This document shows positions 42,624-50,668 of a stretch of 64,000 nt of DNA, piece after piece. Numbering within the stretch: position 1 is the first letter of the stretch; every line of letters starts with the position of its first letter. The notes under the pieces were generated by a model. The model was not told the origin of the DNA, searched no databases, and worked only from the letters and a program-made list of their open reading frames with translations. Both the position numbers and the translations under genes were made by a program. Source of the stretch: BQOK01 sp048388525 (GTDB lineage Bacteria; Bacillota; Clostridia; Oscillospirales; Ruminococcaceae); assembly GCF_048388525.1 (NCBI RefSeq), contig NZ_DBGCTQ010000092.1, forward strand, positions 1 to 64,000. Direction: 5' to 3'.

Positions 42624-45560
42624 TTACAGAGCTTTTGTGAAACCACAGTCTGGGAAAGAGATGCAACCATAAAAATCCCCGTTCACGCCTCCCCTTTTTA
42701 CCAGTAGACCCTTGCAGAATTCGCATCTCATTGCCGGATCATCGACCATCTTAATTTTCTTATAATAATTCAGATCAAGCAGTTCGGAAACCTCTTTCTG
42801 CATCTTTTTACTTACCATACGCTGCATTTGTTCCGTTGTGGATCTGTGACTCAACAAATTTAGGCTGCCTTGCCAAACCAGAGTGTCATCAATCAGTATT
42901 ACCTTTTCGTGCATGTTTTTGCGAATCCGTACGATGACTCCGTCCCTTCGCAAATTATCGATCAAGGCTCGGGCTTTCTTTTGATAAAGCCTTACGTGTT
43001 CGCTTACCGACCGAGTATATACGACCACCTCTCCGCCTGCTTCGATGATTCCCTTAAATACAGGCAGTAAAACTTCAATCCGGCCTTCTCGGACAAAGGG
43101 ACAGAAAATGATCACTCGTTTACTGGCATTTTTTAAATCCGGAATCATTTTGGCCCAGAAGCTATTTTGATTATATTGACCCAGTTCTTCAACTGGTACT
43201 CCTTTACTCAACCGCTTGATTTCGTTTTCTTCATCTGTAGTTTGGAAACCAATTCCCAATTCGGAAACGGATAAGGTTGCTCCATGTTGATGCAGAATAT
43301 CCAGAAAATCCTTGAAAATATGCCCTTTGAAATTCTGTTGTACGAATTTCACATTTGCCAATAAAATGAACTTGGATTTTGCCCGTGTGACCGCGACATT
43401 CAACATGAGCGGAGCGCTCTGGTTTTTTCTGCTACCTTCGTCAAAAAAGAACCATTTTGCATCCGTGCCTTCGCTCTCTACAGAATCGCAGATGATAACA
43501 TCTTTTTCGCCACCCTGAAAACTATGTACCGTATTTACTTCGATTCGTTTTCTTTCCGGGCTGTTTTTCCCCAAAGATTCATCTAAAATATCACTGATTA
43601 ATTCCTTTTGTGGACGATACGGAACGACTATTCCAACTGTGATTTCTTTCCTGTCCTGTGTTTCGTTCGCTAAATAGTTCTGCGCCATGGCCGCTGCCAG
43701 TGCTGCATGATACAAATTGCACCGACTTTGCCCATTAGGCCCTCGATTCATCCAGGGAGCGCCCTCTGAAGTATCCACCAAAATCAACGGCTGATCCTGC
43801 ACCCAACGATCGGATAAAACCCTGGTCTTCGTATTGTCCCCGCTTTGTAAAATACCTCCATAAAACAATTTGTTGGGGATCGAAGCAATGGCAGGGTTCA
43901 TACGGTATTGAATGCTCAACGGTTTCACGAATTCGCTGCTTCTGGCCTTGCCGACCGAGTTCATTCCAATAATGTCGAAAAAACTTCTATTCTGCCAATT
44001 TTTCAGCAATTCAGTTTTACTTTGTGTGCCGATTGGAGGAAGCTGTAAGAAATCCCCAATGAAGGTGCAGGATGAACTGATCAGGCCCATTGCGAAAAAC
44101 ATAGGCAGTAATGGAGCCATACTGACCTCGTCGATGAACAACACGTCATATTGTTGTGCCTGCAAATCGGTAGACATATACGTCATCGACAGCGTAGCGC
44201 CGATTACCACTGCCTCTTCGATCACCTGCTTGCGCACAACAGCGATCCGTCGCTCCAACTCCCTGATTTGTTGTTCAATCGCATCTGCTTTCTTGGACAG
44301 CTCTCCGATTTCTTTTTCTAAGACTGACTCAGTAAGCCCGACAATCGTGAGTGCAGACTCGATTTTCAATGCTTCGGATTGTATAACTTTCTCCAAATCG
44401 GCAATTTCCAAAGAAAGGGCAGTTTGTTTGCTTTGCAGCAATTTGATAGCATTTCGCCTTTCTTCACAGGAGTTTTCCACTTTATAAATCTTTTGCCTTG
44501 CTAATAAAATTTTCTTCTTTGTACGCCCGGTTTGAAACATTTTGGTTTCCAGCCGGGATAGTTCCGCTTTCAAAGATTGTAACGTCGTTTCATCCTGCCC
44601 AATCTCTGCCATATATTGCGTGAGTTCTTTCTTCTGCTGATTGTATATTGCTTTTTTCTCTGATAAATCACCCTGCTTTTGCCGGTAGCCATCCCGCATA
44701 GATTGTATTTTCAAAAAATCGGAGAGCTTGTCCTGCATCGGCAGCAATTTTGTTTCAAGACCTTCTATTTGAACGCTAAGCTCCTCCGATCTTACCCGAA
44801 CAATCTCATCCAAGGACAGCATTGGATACTTATCCAGTTGTGAAACGCCCATTCGAACCAAATGGCCTTCTGTATAAACAGGCTCATTATGGAGAAGATC
44901 TGCCAGTTCTTCCATTGCACCATCCACCGCAGTATTTGCGTGAGAAAGGAGCAGGACGCGACGCCCCCGCTTTATTTGTTCATTGATCGCTATCGCTATT
45001 GTGTGTGTTTTTCCCGTGCCCGGAGGCCCCCAAATGATGGCGTCACCCTGAAATGAACGCACTACAGCGGCTTTCTGGTATTCGTTTATCCGACTATATT
45101 CTGCTAAGTCCGGTAAAGATTTAGTCCCGGTCTGCAACTGACCATTAAACAGTCGTGCCGCGATCGTATACCGCTGATCGGCGTTATGCAGGTTCTCCTG
45201 AAAACATTGCAGAAGTTTCTTAGGGAGAGCGGTACGGTCGAGAAAGAGTTTTATTTCTTGGCTCAAAGATAGAGTGTGAAATGTTTTTAAAAGAATTCGG
45301 CAGTTGTCAGATGAGATATACTCACAATCAAATTGGGCAGAACTCGTTATTATTTTGTACACAACATTGTCCTGAGGGAAAAATGGCTGCTCTGTGTCAA
45401 ATTGGTAGGTGTTGTACCCATTTTTGCTTTCACAGAGTATACCATTCATCAAGATAATATTGTTATCTTTTGATTGTTTCAGCTCCTCAAGCTCGACTTT
45501 TAAGACTTCAATAAATTCCTGAATATAGTCGTTGGGAGTTATCGGACCTTTTTCTGTCAT
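42624..45560 (-). CDS. SF1 helicase-PLD nuclease-zinc ribbon protein (Mokosh type II-like defence candidate)
   Basis: 978 residues. Order: N-terminal region (1-160); UPF1/COG1112-type helicase with Walker A GPPGTGKT (178-185), a long coiled coil (about 255-450), Walker B FIDEVS (475-480), QLPP (506-509), YRM (552-554), VHSFQGGEKD (678-687) and VAVTRAK (723-729); one phospholipase D-type HKD motif (HEKVILID, His884-Lys886-Asp891) with WQGSLNLLSH after it; and a C-terminal zinc ribbon (Cys946, 949, 966, 972). Helicase plus PLD in one chain is the layout of Mokosh type II (MkoC) anti-phage proteins. AT-rich, alone, next to a tRNA gene: signs of transfer. SD AAGGTGA, promoter at 45632-45660. Confidence 0.88.
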   Translation of the reverse strand: MTEKGPITPNDYIQEFIEVLKVELEELKQSKDNNIILMNGILCESKNGYNTYQFDTEQPFFPQDNVVYKIITSSAQFDCEYISSDNCRILLKTFHTLSLSQEIKLFLDRTALPKKLLQCFQENLHNADQRYTIAARLFNGQLQTGTKSLPDLAEYSRINEYQKAAVVRSFQGDAIIWGPPGTGKTHTIAIAINEQIKRGRRVLLLSHANTAVDGAMEELADLLHNEPVYTEGHLVRMGVSQLDKYPMLSLDEIVRVRSEELSVQIEGLETKLLPMQDKLSDFLKIQSMRDGYRQKQGDLSEKKAIYNQQKKELTQYMAEIGQDETTLQSLKAELSRLETKMFQTGRTKKKILLARQKIYKVENSCEERRNAIKLLQSKQTALSLEIADLEKVIQSEALKIESALTIVGLTESVLEKEIGELSKKADAIEQQIRELERRIAVVRKQVIEEAVVIGATLSMTYMSTDLQAQQYDVLFIDEVSMAPLLPMFFAMGLISSSCTFIGDFLQLPPIGTQSKTELLKNWQNRSFFDIIGMNSVGKARSSEFVKPLSIQYRMNPAIASIPNKLFYGGILQSGDNTKTRVLSDRWVQDQPLILVDTSEGAPWMNRGPNGQSRCNLYHAALAAAMAQNYLANETQDRKEITVGIVVPYRPQKELISDILDESLGKNSPERKRIEVNTVHSFQGGEKDVIICDSVESEGTDAKWFFFDEGSRKNQSAPLMLNVAVTRAKSKFILLANVKFVQQNFKGHIFKDFLDILHQHGATLSVSELGIGFQTTDEENEIKRLSKGVPVEELGQYNQNSFWAKMIPDLKNASKRVIIFCPFVREGRIEVLLPVFKGIIEAGGEVVVYTRSVSEHVRLYQKKARALIDNLRRDGVIVRIRKNMHEKVILIDDTLVWQGSLNLLSHRSTTEQMQRMVSKKMQKEVSELLDLNYYKKIKMVDDPAMRCEFCKGLLVKRGGVNGDFYGCISFPDCGFTKAL

Positions 45561-45631
45561 GCTTGGTCACCTTTTGTCGTTTGAAATGATATCGAAAGCG
45601 CAGAAATTGAACTCTTTTAGTATATATTGTA

Positions 45632-45660
45632 ATTTTACCAAATTTTAACTGAAATTTCAA
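45632..45660 (-). promoter_or_regulatory. Promoter of the helicase-PLD gene
   Basis: Minus strand TTGAAA (complement of 45655-45660), 17-nt spacer, TAAAAT (complement of 45632-45637). Confidence 0.75.
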
Positions 45661-45743
45661 CCTGTATCCGGCAGGCTTCGGATAGCGATCTCTGCTAGGA
45701 TCTGGATGTACGATCAACCTAACAAAAAGAGTTGATATAAAAA

Positions 45744-45780
45744 CAAAGAATCTGTTGTGTATCGTGCAACAGATTCTTTG
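45744..45780. other. 14-bp hairpin upstream of the helicase-PLD gene
   Basis: CAAAGAATCTGTTG and its perfect complement flank a 9-nt loop. It lies upstream of the promoter on the minus strand; on the plus strand TTTGATTT follows. Otherwise 45661-45870 holds no gene that I can support. Confidence 0.55.
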
Positions 45781-45870
45781 ATTTGGGGGAAGCGTTGACA
45801 TAAAAGATATCTCTTGGAGAAAAAAGACAAACCTTCAAAAATGGCTTAAATGCTAGGCCTATAGCATAGA

Positions 45871-45926
45871 AAAAGAGACCGAAATTTGGATATCTCACTT
45901 TTGAGTTCCAAATTTCGGTCTCTTTT
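45871..45926 (-). terminator. Terminator of tRNA-Leu, 20-bp perfect inverted repeat
   Basis: AAAAGAGACCGAAATTTGGA (45871-45890) is perfectly complementary to 45907-45926. In the minus-strand transcript the stem follows the tRNA 3' end by a few nucleotides and ends in TTTTTC. Confidence 0.85.
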
Positions 45927-45930
45927 CACA

Positions 45931-46017
45931 TGGTGCCGCTGGCCGGGGTCGAACCGGCACGATGTTGCCACCGGCAGATTTTGAGTCTGCTGCGTCTGCC
46001 AATTCCGCCACAGCGGC
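45931..46017 (-). tRNA. tRNA-Leu(CAA)
   Basis: 87 nt including an encoded CCA. Acceptor GCCGCTG/CAGCGGC, discriminator A, D arm with GG, anticodon stem GCAGA/TCTGC with loop CTCAAAA (anticodon CAA), long class II variable arm, and T loop GGTTCGACCCC. The 3' end faces the helicase-PLD gene, so it is a plausible former integration site. Confidence 0.96.
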
Positions 46018-46233
46018 GCGTGTAACGGTATTATTATAATATGGACGCCCGGCAAAATCAAGTGGGAATTTGTTTGTGGCGCGCCGCCGCCTGCAGCATT
46101 TCGCTTTTGCGGGGCGCACAGACGCCTTTTTACCCATGGGCCCGGGAGGGGCGGCGCAGGGGCGGACAGGGGCGGGCAGGGACGGACACCGTGATTTTGT
46201 CTGTTTTTTTGCGAAAGATCGGGCAAGTTTCTG

Positions 46234-46262
46234 TTGACAAACCGAACTTTCGGGGGTAAACT
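46234..46262 (+). promoter_or_regulatory. Promoter of the SigH-like gene
   Basis: TTGACA (46234-46239), 17-nt spacer, TAAACT (46257-46262). Confidence 0.75.
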
Positions 46263-46327
46263 ATAAAGGAATATAAAGGTTTTGCAGCGAGCGCTGTTTT
46301 GAGGCGCCGTTTGCCGGAGTTTTCTTT

Positions 46328-46885
46328 ATGCCGCATCTCACGCCTTTGCTTTTGCAGCAGGCCCAGGCCGGGCAGGAAACCGCCATTGCGGCGGTGCTGG
46401 CCCACATGATGCCCATGCTCCGCCGCTGTGCCGCCCAGGGAGTATGCCCTGGCCTTGAGTACGATGACGCGGTGCAGGAGGGGATCATCGGCCTGTTCAG
46501 CGCGGTCAAAATGTTCGACGCCTCCAGGGGCGCTGCTTTCGAGACCTATGCCTCCACCTGCATTCAAAACGCGGTCATTGCCGCGCAGCGGGCCGCGGGC
46601 CGCAAAAAGCACGGCCCCCTGAATCAAAGCGTGCCCCTGGAAGAAAACCATCCCGCCCCCGGTCCCGAGGAGATCGCCATCCGCAACGAGCAGATGAACG
46701 CCACCTTTCAGGCCATTCACACCCGCCTTTCCGGTTTTGAGCAGGAAGTGCTCGCCCTATTTATAGACGGCAACAGCTACGAGCAGATCGCCCGGCAGTT
46801 GGGCCGCACCCCCAAGGCGGTGGAAAACGCGCTGTTCCGTCTGCGCCGCAAGCTGCGCCAGGAACAACCTATTTCCAAGCTGTAA
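46328..46885 (+). CDS. Sigma-70 family RNA polymerase sigma factor, SigH-like
   Basis: 185 residues. Region 2 is visible as EYDDAVQEGIIGLFSAVKMF, DASRGAAFETYASTCIQNAV; region 4 as LSGFEQEVLALFIDGNSYEQ, IARQLGRTPKAVENALFRLR. This matches the SigH/SigF-size group used at the onset of sporulation or competence in Firmicutes, though the genome's ability to sporulate is not shown here. GGAG lies 8 nt ahead of ATG 46328. No anti-sigma gene is adjacent. Confidence 0.85.
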   Translation: MPHLTPLLLQQAQAGQETAIAAVLAHMMPMLRRCAAQGVCPGLEYDDAVQEGIIGLFSAVKMFDASRGAAFETYASTCIQNAVIAAQRAAGRKKHGPLNQSVPLEENHPAPGPEEIAIRNEQMNATFQAIHTRLSGFEQEVLALFIDGNSYEQIARQLGRTPKAVENALFRLRRKLRQEQPISKL

Positions 46886-46902
46886 ACCCGGTTTTGGGTT
46901 TA
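46883..46902 (+). terminator. Short hairpin at the end of the sigma factor gene
   Basis: TAAACCC/GGGTTTA stem with a 6-nt loop, starting within the stop codon, no T tract. Weak. Confidence 0.4.
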
Positions 46903-46910
46903 CCATATAT

Positions 46911-46979
46911 GCCCCTGTAGCTTAACATTTAGAGCATTGGTCCTGACCAAAGGTGACGGTTGAAATCCTTCCGCGGGCA
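46911..46979 (+). ncRNA. tRNA-like element in the leader of the zinc-ribbon gene
   Basis: 69 nt that fold like a tRNA: acceptor GCCCCTG against CCGCGGGC (six of seven pairs), U8-A9, D stem GCTT/GAGC, a T loop TTGAAAT, discriminator A. It is abnormal: the D loop lacks GG, the central arm is a tight TTGGTC-CT-GACCAA hairpin with no seven-base anticodon loop, and no CCA is encoded. It ends 30 nt before the zinc-ribbon gene start. It is probably a decayed tRNA or a tRNA mimic in the 5' leader. Confidence 0.45.
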
Positions 46980-47009
46980 AAAAAACAAAATGCAGAGGAG
47001 ATATCTAGC

Positions 47010-47288
47010 ATGTTCGAAGACAAGACCCTGGTATGCAAAGAGTGCGGCAACGAGTTTGTGTTCACCGCCGGTGAGCAGGAATTCTACGCCAGCCGTGGCT
47101 TTGAGAATGAGCCTCAGCGCTGCAAGAGCTGCCGCGACGCCCGCAAGAACGCCACCCGCGGTACCCGTGAGATGTACGAAGCCACCTGCGCCGCCTGCGG
47201 CAAGGTTGCCCGCGTGCCCTTCCAGCCCCGTGAAGACCGTCCTGTGTATTGCAGCGAGTGCTTCGCCAAGATGAAGGAAGAGCAGTAA
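47010..47288 (+). CDS. Small zinc-ribbon protein
   Basis: 92 residues. Two CxxC pairs at each end: VCKECGNEFVF with RCKSCRDARK, and ATCAACGKVARVPFQP with VYCSECFAKM, giving two zinc-ribbon knuckles. Such proteins are widespread in Clostridia as 'zinc-ribbon domain containing protein' and have no settled function. ATG 47010 has AGAGGAG 9 nt upstream. Its leader holds the tRNA-like element. Confidence 0.85.
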   Translation: MFEDKTLVCKECGNEFVFTAGEQEFYASRGFENEPQRCKSCRDARKNATRGTREMYEATCAACGKVARVPFQPREDRPVYCSECFAKMKEEQ

Positions 47289-47300
47289 TCTTTGCAAGCA

Positions 47301-47332
47301 AAAAGAGCGCTCCCGCCAGGGGGCGCTCTTTT
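47301..47332 (+). terminator. Terminator after the zinc-ribbon gene
   Basis: AAAAGAGCGCTCCC and GGGGGCGCTCTTTT pair with one G-U, GCCA loop, T tract. Confidence 0.9.
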
Positions 47333-47333
47333 C

Positions 47334-47362
47334 TTGTGTTTTTGTGTGCTTTGCGGTACAAT
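47334..47362 (+). promoter_or_regulatory. Promoter of the DUF2142-like gene
   Basis: TTGTGT (47334-47339), 17-nt spacer, TACAAT (47357-47362). Confidence 0.65.
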
Positions 47363-47402
47363 AAACCAGACCAAACTCTTTCAAAAAAGGGAGCCTGACG
47401 CG

Positions 47403-49667
47403 ATGAAACAGCCTGTTCACGATTGGATCCGGGCGCACCGCCGCCTGGTTGCCGGGGCCGCTGTGACCCTGGCGGCTGCCCTGTGCCTGGCGTGGGTGGG
47501 GTACAGCCTGCACCACGCCTGCAAGAACGTGAGCCAGTATGAGATCGTGCACGACGGCTATGTGGAAAAGCAGGGCCTGTACCCCGCAGACCCGGCGGCG
47601 GGCCTTACCCAGGTGCTGCGCACCGAGCCGGGGGTGACGCTGTACGGGGTGCGGCTGATGTTCGTGACAGGGGGCCGGGTGGCGCAGGGGAGCCTGACCG
47701 TGCGGCTGCTGAGCGGAGAAACGCTGCTGGCCACGAGCGTGAGCGACATGACCGCGCTGCTGGACGGCGCGTTTGTGGATATTCTGTTTGACCGGCCGGT
47801 GGTGATGCAGCAGGGGCAGGCCTACAGCCTTGCCGTCACCGCGGCGCCCGCAGCGCCGGAGGATGCGGTGGGGCTGGTATACGGCGAGGGGAGCATGGCC
47901 GACCCGGCGCTGCCTCTTGTGGACGCGCTTTCCCCCGACCGGCCGGGCCGCACAGCGGCACTGCAGTATATCACCAACTACACCGGTACGCGCTTTGCCC
48001 TGAAAGCCTTCGCGCCCCTGGCGGCCCTGGTGCTGCTGGCGGTGGCGGGCGGCTGGTGGCTGCTGTTCGTGAAACGGGCCAAGGCCCATTGGAGCTTTGC
48101 GTACCTGGCCGCGCTGCTGGGGCTGGCCTTTGCACTGGTCACGCCGCCGCTGGCGGGGCCGGACGAATATGTGCACGCGGCGGGAGCCTATGCTCTGGCC
48201 AGCCAGCTGACCGGCCAGCCCGGGGTGGAGAGCGCGTACGATGAAGACGGCGTCTACCGTTCCCGGCTGGCCATGCGCGCCTGCGATGCGCCCCACATGC
48301 GCGCGGTTTCGGGCGAGATCGGCGCCATTGCCTACAAGGAAATGGCGGACGGCCTGTTCAGCGCCGGCAACAGCGGCGCACTGACCGCCGCGGCGGCGGT
48401 GCGGGCGCCCTACAATGTGCAGCCGGTACAGTATCTGCCGCAGGCGCTGGGGATGCTGCTGGCGCGGACGCTGGGGCTGGGCTTTTATGCCATGCTGCTG
48501 CTGGGGCGGCTTGCCAACCTGGCGGCTTATGTGGCGCTGGCAGCGCTGGCCGTGCGCTTTGCCCCGGCGGGCAAGAACATTTTCTTTGCGGTGGGGCTGC
48601 TGCCCATGTGCCTGGCGCTGGCAGGCAGCCTTTCGGCGGACACGGCGGTGCTGGGCCTGGCGTTTTTGCTGAGCGCGCTGTGCCTGCGGGGGGCCTGTGA
48701 GCAGCGGGCGATGAGCCTTGGGGCGCAGGCGTGCGTGCTGGTGCTGGCGGCGCTGCTGGCACCGGCCAAGGCGATTTATATCCTGCTGGTGAGCCTGTGC
48801 TTTTTCATCCGGCCCGAAAACCTGGGGGGGCGGGCGCGCAGCCGGGCGTACAAGGGCCTGGTATGTGCGGCGGCCCTGGGGGGCTGGGTGTTGGCGAACG
48901 GCGCCACCGTGGCATATATGTTCCGCAGTGTGGATGTGGAGCGGCTGGCGCTGGCAGCGGCGCCCCTGGCGGTGCTGGGGGTCCTGGCGGCGGCCGCCTG
49001 GCTGCGGTGGAAAAAAAGCCCGGCCTTTCGCCGGGGCGCGGTGATCGGCGGCGCGGTGCTGGCGGCGGTGCTGGCGGCGGTGGCCGTGTGGGTCGCGGGC
49101 AACAGCGGCGAGACGCTCACCCCCGAGGAGTATGCCGCCGGCATTCAGCCCAACGGCGAATCGGTCTACGTGTTCAGCGCGGGCTACATCGTTTCACACC
49201 TGCCCCAGACCTTCAAGCTGCTGGCAAACACCCTGGGCAGGGAGCTGCCCACCTACCTTCAGGGGTTGGTGGGGGCGCTGCCGGGCGAACCCATCGTGTA
49301 CGGCCTGGAGATCAGCTGGACCCTGACGCTGGGGCTGCTGCTGGTACTGCTGGCCAGCTGCCTGCGGCAACAGGGCCGGCCCCCCCGGCTGCACGGCCGG
49401 GGCCGCTGGCTGCTGGGCGGGGTGTGCCTGGGGGTGACAGCGCTGATGGTGCTGGCGAACGTGAGCTGGACCCCCATCAACAGCGCGACCGTTTTTGGGA
49501 TTCAGGGGCGGTATCTGCTGCCCGTGCTGCCGCTGGCGCTGCTGCTGCTGGGCGAGTGCGACACCGTTTGCCTGAAACGGGATTCCTCGCGCGGGCTGCG
49601 CTTTTGCAGCGCGGCGCTGGCGGCGGCCACGGCGCTGGAAAGCCTGGTTTTATTTGCCACTGCGTGA
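47403..49667 (+). CDS. Large polytopic membrane protein, DUF2142-like
   Basis: 754 residues. N-terminal helix, an external beta-rich domain (about residues 50-200), then about 10-12 transmembrane helices. LVTPPLAGPDEYVHAAGAYA has the acidic pair in a membrane-edge loop typical of GT-C fold transferases and DUF2142 proteins (PPDEPxH-type motif), and FGIQGRYLLPVLPLALLLL is the conserved C-terminal QGRYL motif of DUF2142. Likely a cell-envelope polysaccharide or lipid-linked sugar transferase; no partner genes are next to it. SD AAGGGAG, ATG 47403. Confidence 0.75.
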   Translation: MKQPVHDWIRAHRRLVAGAAVTLAAALCLAWVGYSLHHACKNVSQYEIVHDGYVEKQGLYPADPAAGLTQVLRTEPGVTLYGVRLMFVTGGRVAQGSLTVRLLSGETLLATSVSDMTALLDGAFVDILFDRPVVMQQGQAYSLAVTAAPAAPEDAVGLVYGEGSMADPALPLVDALSPDRPGRTAALQYITNYTGTRFALKAFAPLAALVLLAVAGGWWLLFVKRAKAHWSFAYLAALLGLAFALVTPPLAGPDEYVHAAGAYALASQLTGQPGVESAYDEDGVYRSRLAMRACDAPHMRAVSGEIGAIAYKEMADGLFSAGNSGALTAAAAVRAPYNVQPVQYLPQALGMLLARTLGLGFYAMLLLGRLANLAAYVALAALAVRFAPAGKNIFFAVGLLPMCLALAGSLSADTAVLGLAFLLSALCLRGACEQRAMSLGAQACVLVLAALLAPAKAIYILLVSLCFFIRPENLGGRARSRAYKGLVCAAALGGWVLANGATVAYMFRSVDVERLALAAAPLAVLGVLAAAAWLRWKKSPAFRRGAVIGGAVLAAVLAAVAVWVAGNSGETLTPEEYAAGIQPNGESVYVFSAGYIVSHLPQTFKLLANTLGRELPTYLQGLVGALPGEPIVYGLEISWTLTLGLLLVLLASCLRQQGRPPRLHGRGRWLLGGVCLGVTALMVLANVSWTPINSATVFGIQGRYLLPVLPLALLLLGECDTVCLKRDSSRGLRFCSAALAAATALESLVLFATA

Positions 49668-49669
49668 GG

Positions 49670-49698
49670 TTGCAAAAATGGCGCAAATCGGCTATAGT
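49670..49698 (+). promoter_or_regulatory. Promoter of the DUF1858-trmK-Nif3 operon
   Basis: TTGCAA (49670-49675), 17-nt spacer, TATAGT (49693-49698). Confidence 0.75.
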
Positions 49699-49787
49699 AA
49701 TAAGAACGGGACGCGCCTGGAACAGGCGGCCCGAGGCCCTGAAACGGGCCGCTGGATCAGCTTTTGAGAGAAAGAGAGATAAGTACC

Positions 49788-49988
49788 ATGACCATTACCA
49801 AACAGACCATCATCGGCGATATTCTGGATACCGACAATTCGGTGGCCCCGCTGTTCCTGGCCATCGGGATGCACTGCCTGGGCTGCCCTGCCAGCCGGGG
49901 CGAAACCATTGAACAGGCCTGCGCGGTGCACGGCACCGACCCGGACGAGCTGGTGGCCCGGCTGAACGCCCATTTTGGCAATGCCTGA
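49788..49988 (+). CDS. DUF1858 domain protein
   Basis: 66 residues. ITKQTIIGDILDTDNSVAPL and IGMHCLGCPASRGETIEQAC match DUF1858, a small helical domain with a CxxC pair that is often linked to redox or hybrid-cluster proteins. ATG 49788 is preferred over the upstream in-frame ATG 49764 because GAAAGAGAGA lies ahead. Its stop overlaps the trmK start by 8 nt. Confidence 0.85.
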   Translation: MTITKQTIIGDILDTDNSVAPLFLAIGMHCLGCPASRGETIEQACAVHGTDPDELVARLNAHFGNA

Positions 49989-50664
49989 AGCCCCCCGGCT
50001 GGACGCGCGCCTGCTGGCGGCCGCCCGGCTGGTAAAGCCGGGGCTGCCCGCGGCGGACGTGGGCTGCGACCACGGCAAGCTGGCGGCGTGGCTGGCCTGC
50101 ACCGGGACCTGCCCGAAAGTGATCGCCTGCGATTTACGCCCGGGGCCCCTTGCGGCGGCAAAAGCCACCTGCGAGGGCAGCGGCTGCGCCGACAGGGTGG
50201 AGCTGCGGCTGGGCAGCGGGCTGGAGGTGGTGCGCCCCGGCGAGGTGGGCACGGTGGTGCTGGCCGGCATCAGCGCACAGACCATCATCGAGATTCTGCA
50301 GGCGGCCCCTTGGGTGCGCAGCGCGGCCGTTCGGCTGGTGTGCGTGCCCGCCACCAAGGCGCCCGTGCTGCGCGGTTGGCTGTGGCGGCAGGGGTTCGCG
50401 CTGCGGCAGGAAACCCTGGCCCGCGCGGCGGGCCGCTGGTACACCGCTATGTGCGCCGAATACTGCGGCACGCCCCGCGAGCCGGGCGGAATGGAATGCC
50501 TGCTGGGGCTTACATACGGCCAGCCGGGTGCGGATGAATACCGGCGGCAGGAGACCGAAAAACTGCAGAAGTACCGCAGGGGCCTTTCGCACTACCCCGC
50601 CCGGGCGGCAGAGGTGGACGCGCTGCTGTGTGAGTTGCGGCAACAAGAGCGAGGAGAGAGATAA
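49981..50664 (+). CDS. trmK: tRNA (adenine(22)-N1)-methyltransferase
   Basis: 227 residues. SAM-binding Rossmann fold with AADVGCDHGKLAAWLA (motif I), VIACDLRPGPLAAAK (motif II) and VGTVVLAGISAQTIIEILQA (motif IV region), then a C-terminal coiled region with EYRRQETEKLQKYRRGLS. It methylates A22 of certain tRNAs. The usual AGMGG signature reads AGISA here. trmK followed by a Nif3-family gene is a conserved Firmicutes pair, which supports the call. Confidence 0.88.
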   Translation: MPEAPRLDARLLAAARLVKPGLPAADVGCDHGKLAAWLACTGTCPKVIACDLRPGPLAAAKATCEGSGCADRVELRLGSGLEVVRPGEVGTVVLAGISAQTIIEILQAAPWVRSAAVRLVCVPATKAPVLRGWLWRQGFALRQETLARAAGRWYTAMCAEYCGTPREPGGMECLLGLTYGQPGADEYRRQETEKLQKYRRGLSHYPARAAEVDALLCELRQQERGER

Positions 50665-50668
50665 AGCG

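Noticed and set aside
46911..46979. Functional tRNA-Arg(CCT) reading of the tRNA-like element
   Set aside because: A seven-base anticodon loop cannot be formed with a five-pair stem, the D loop lacks GG and there is no CCA.
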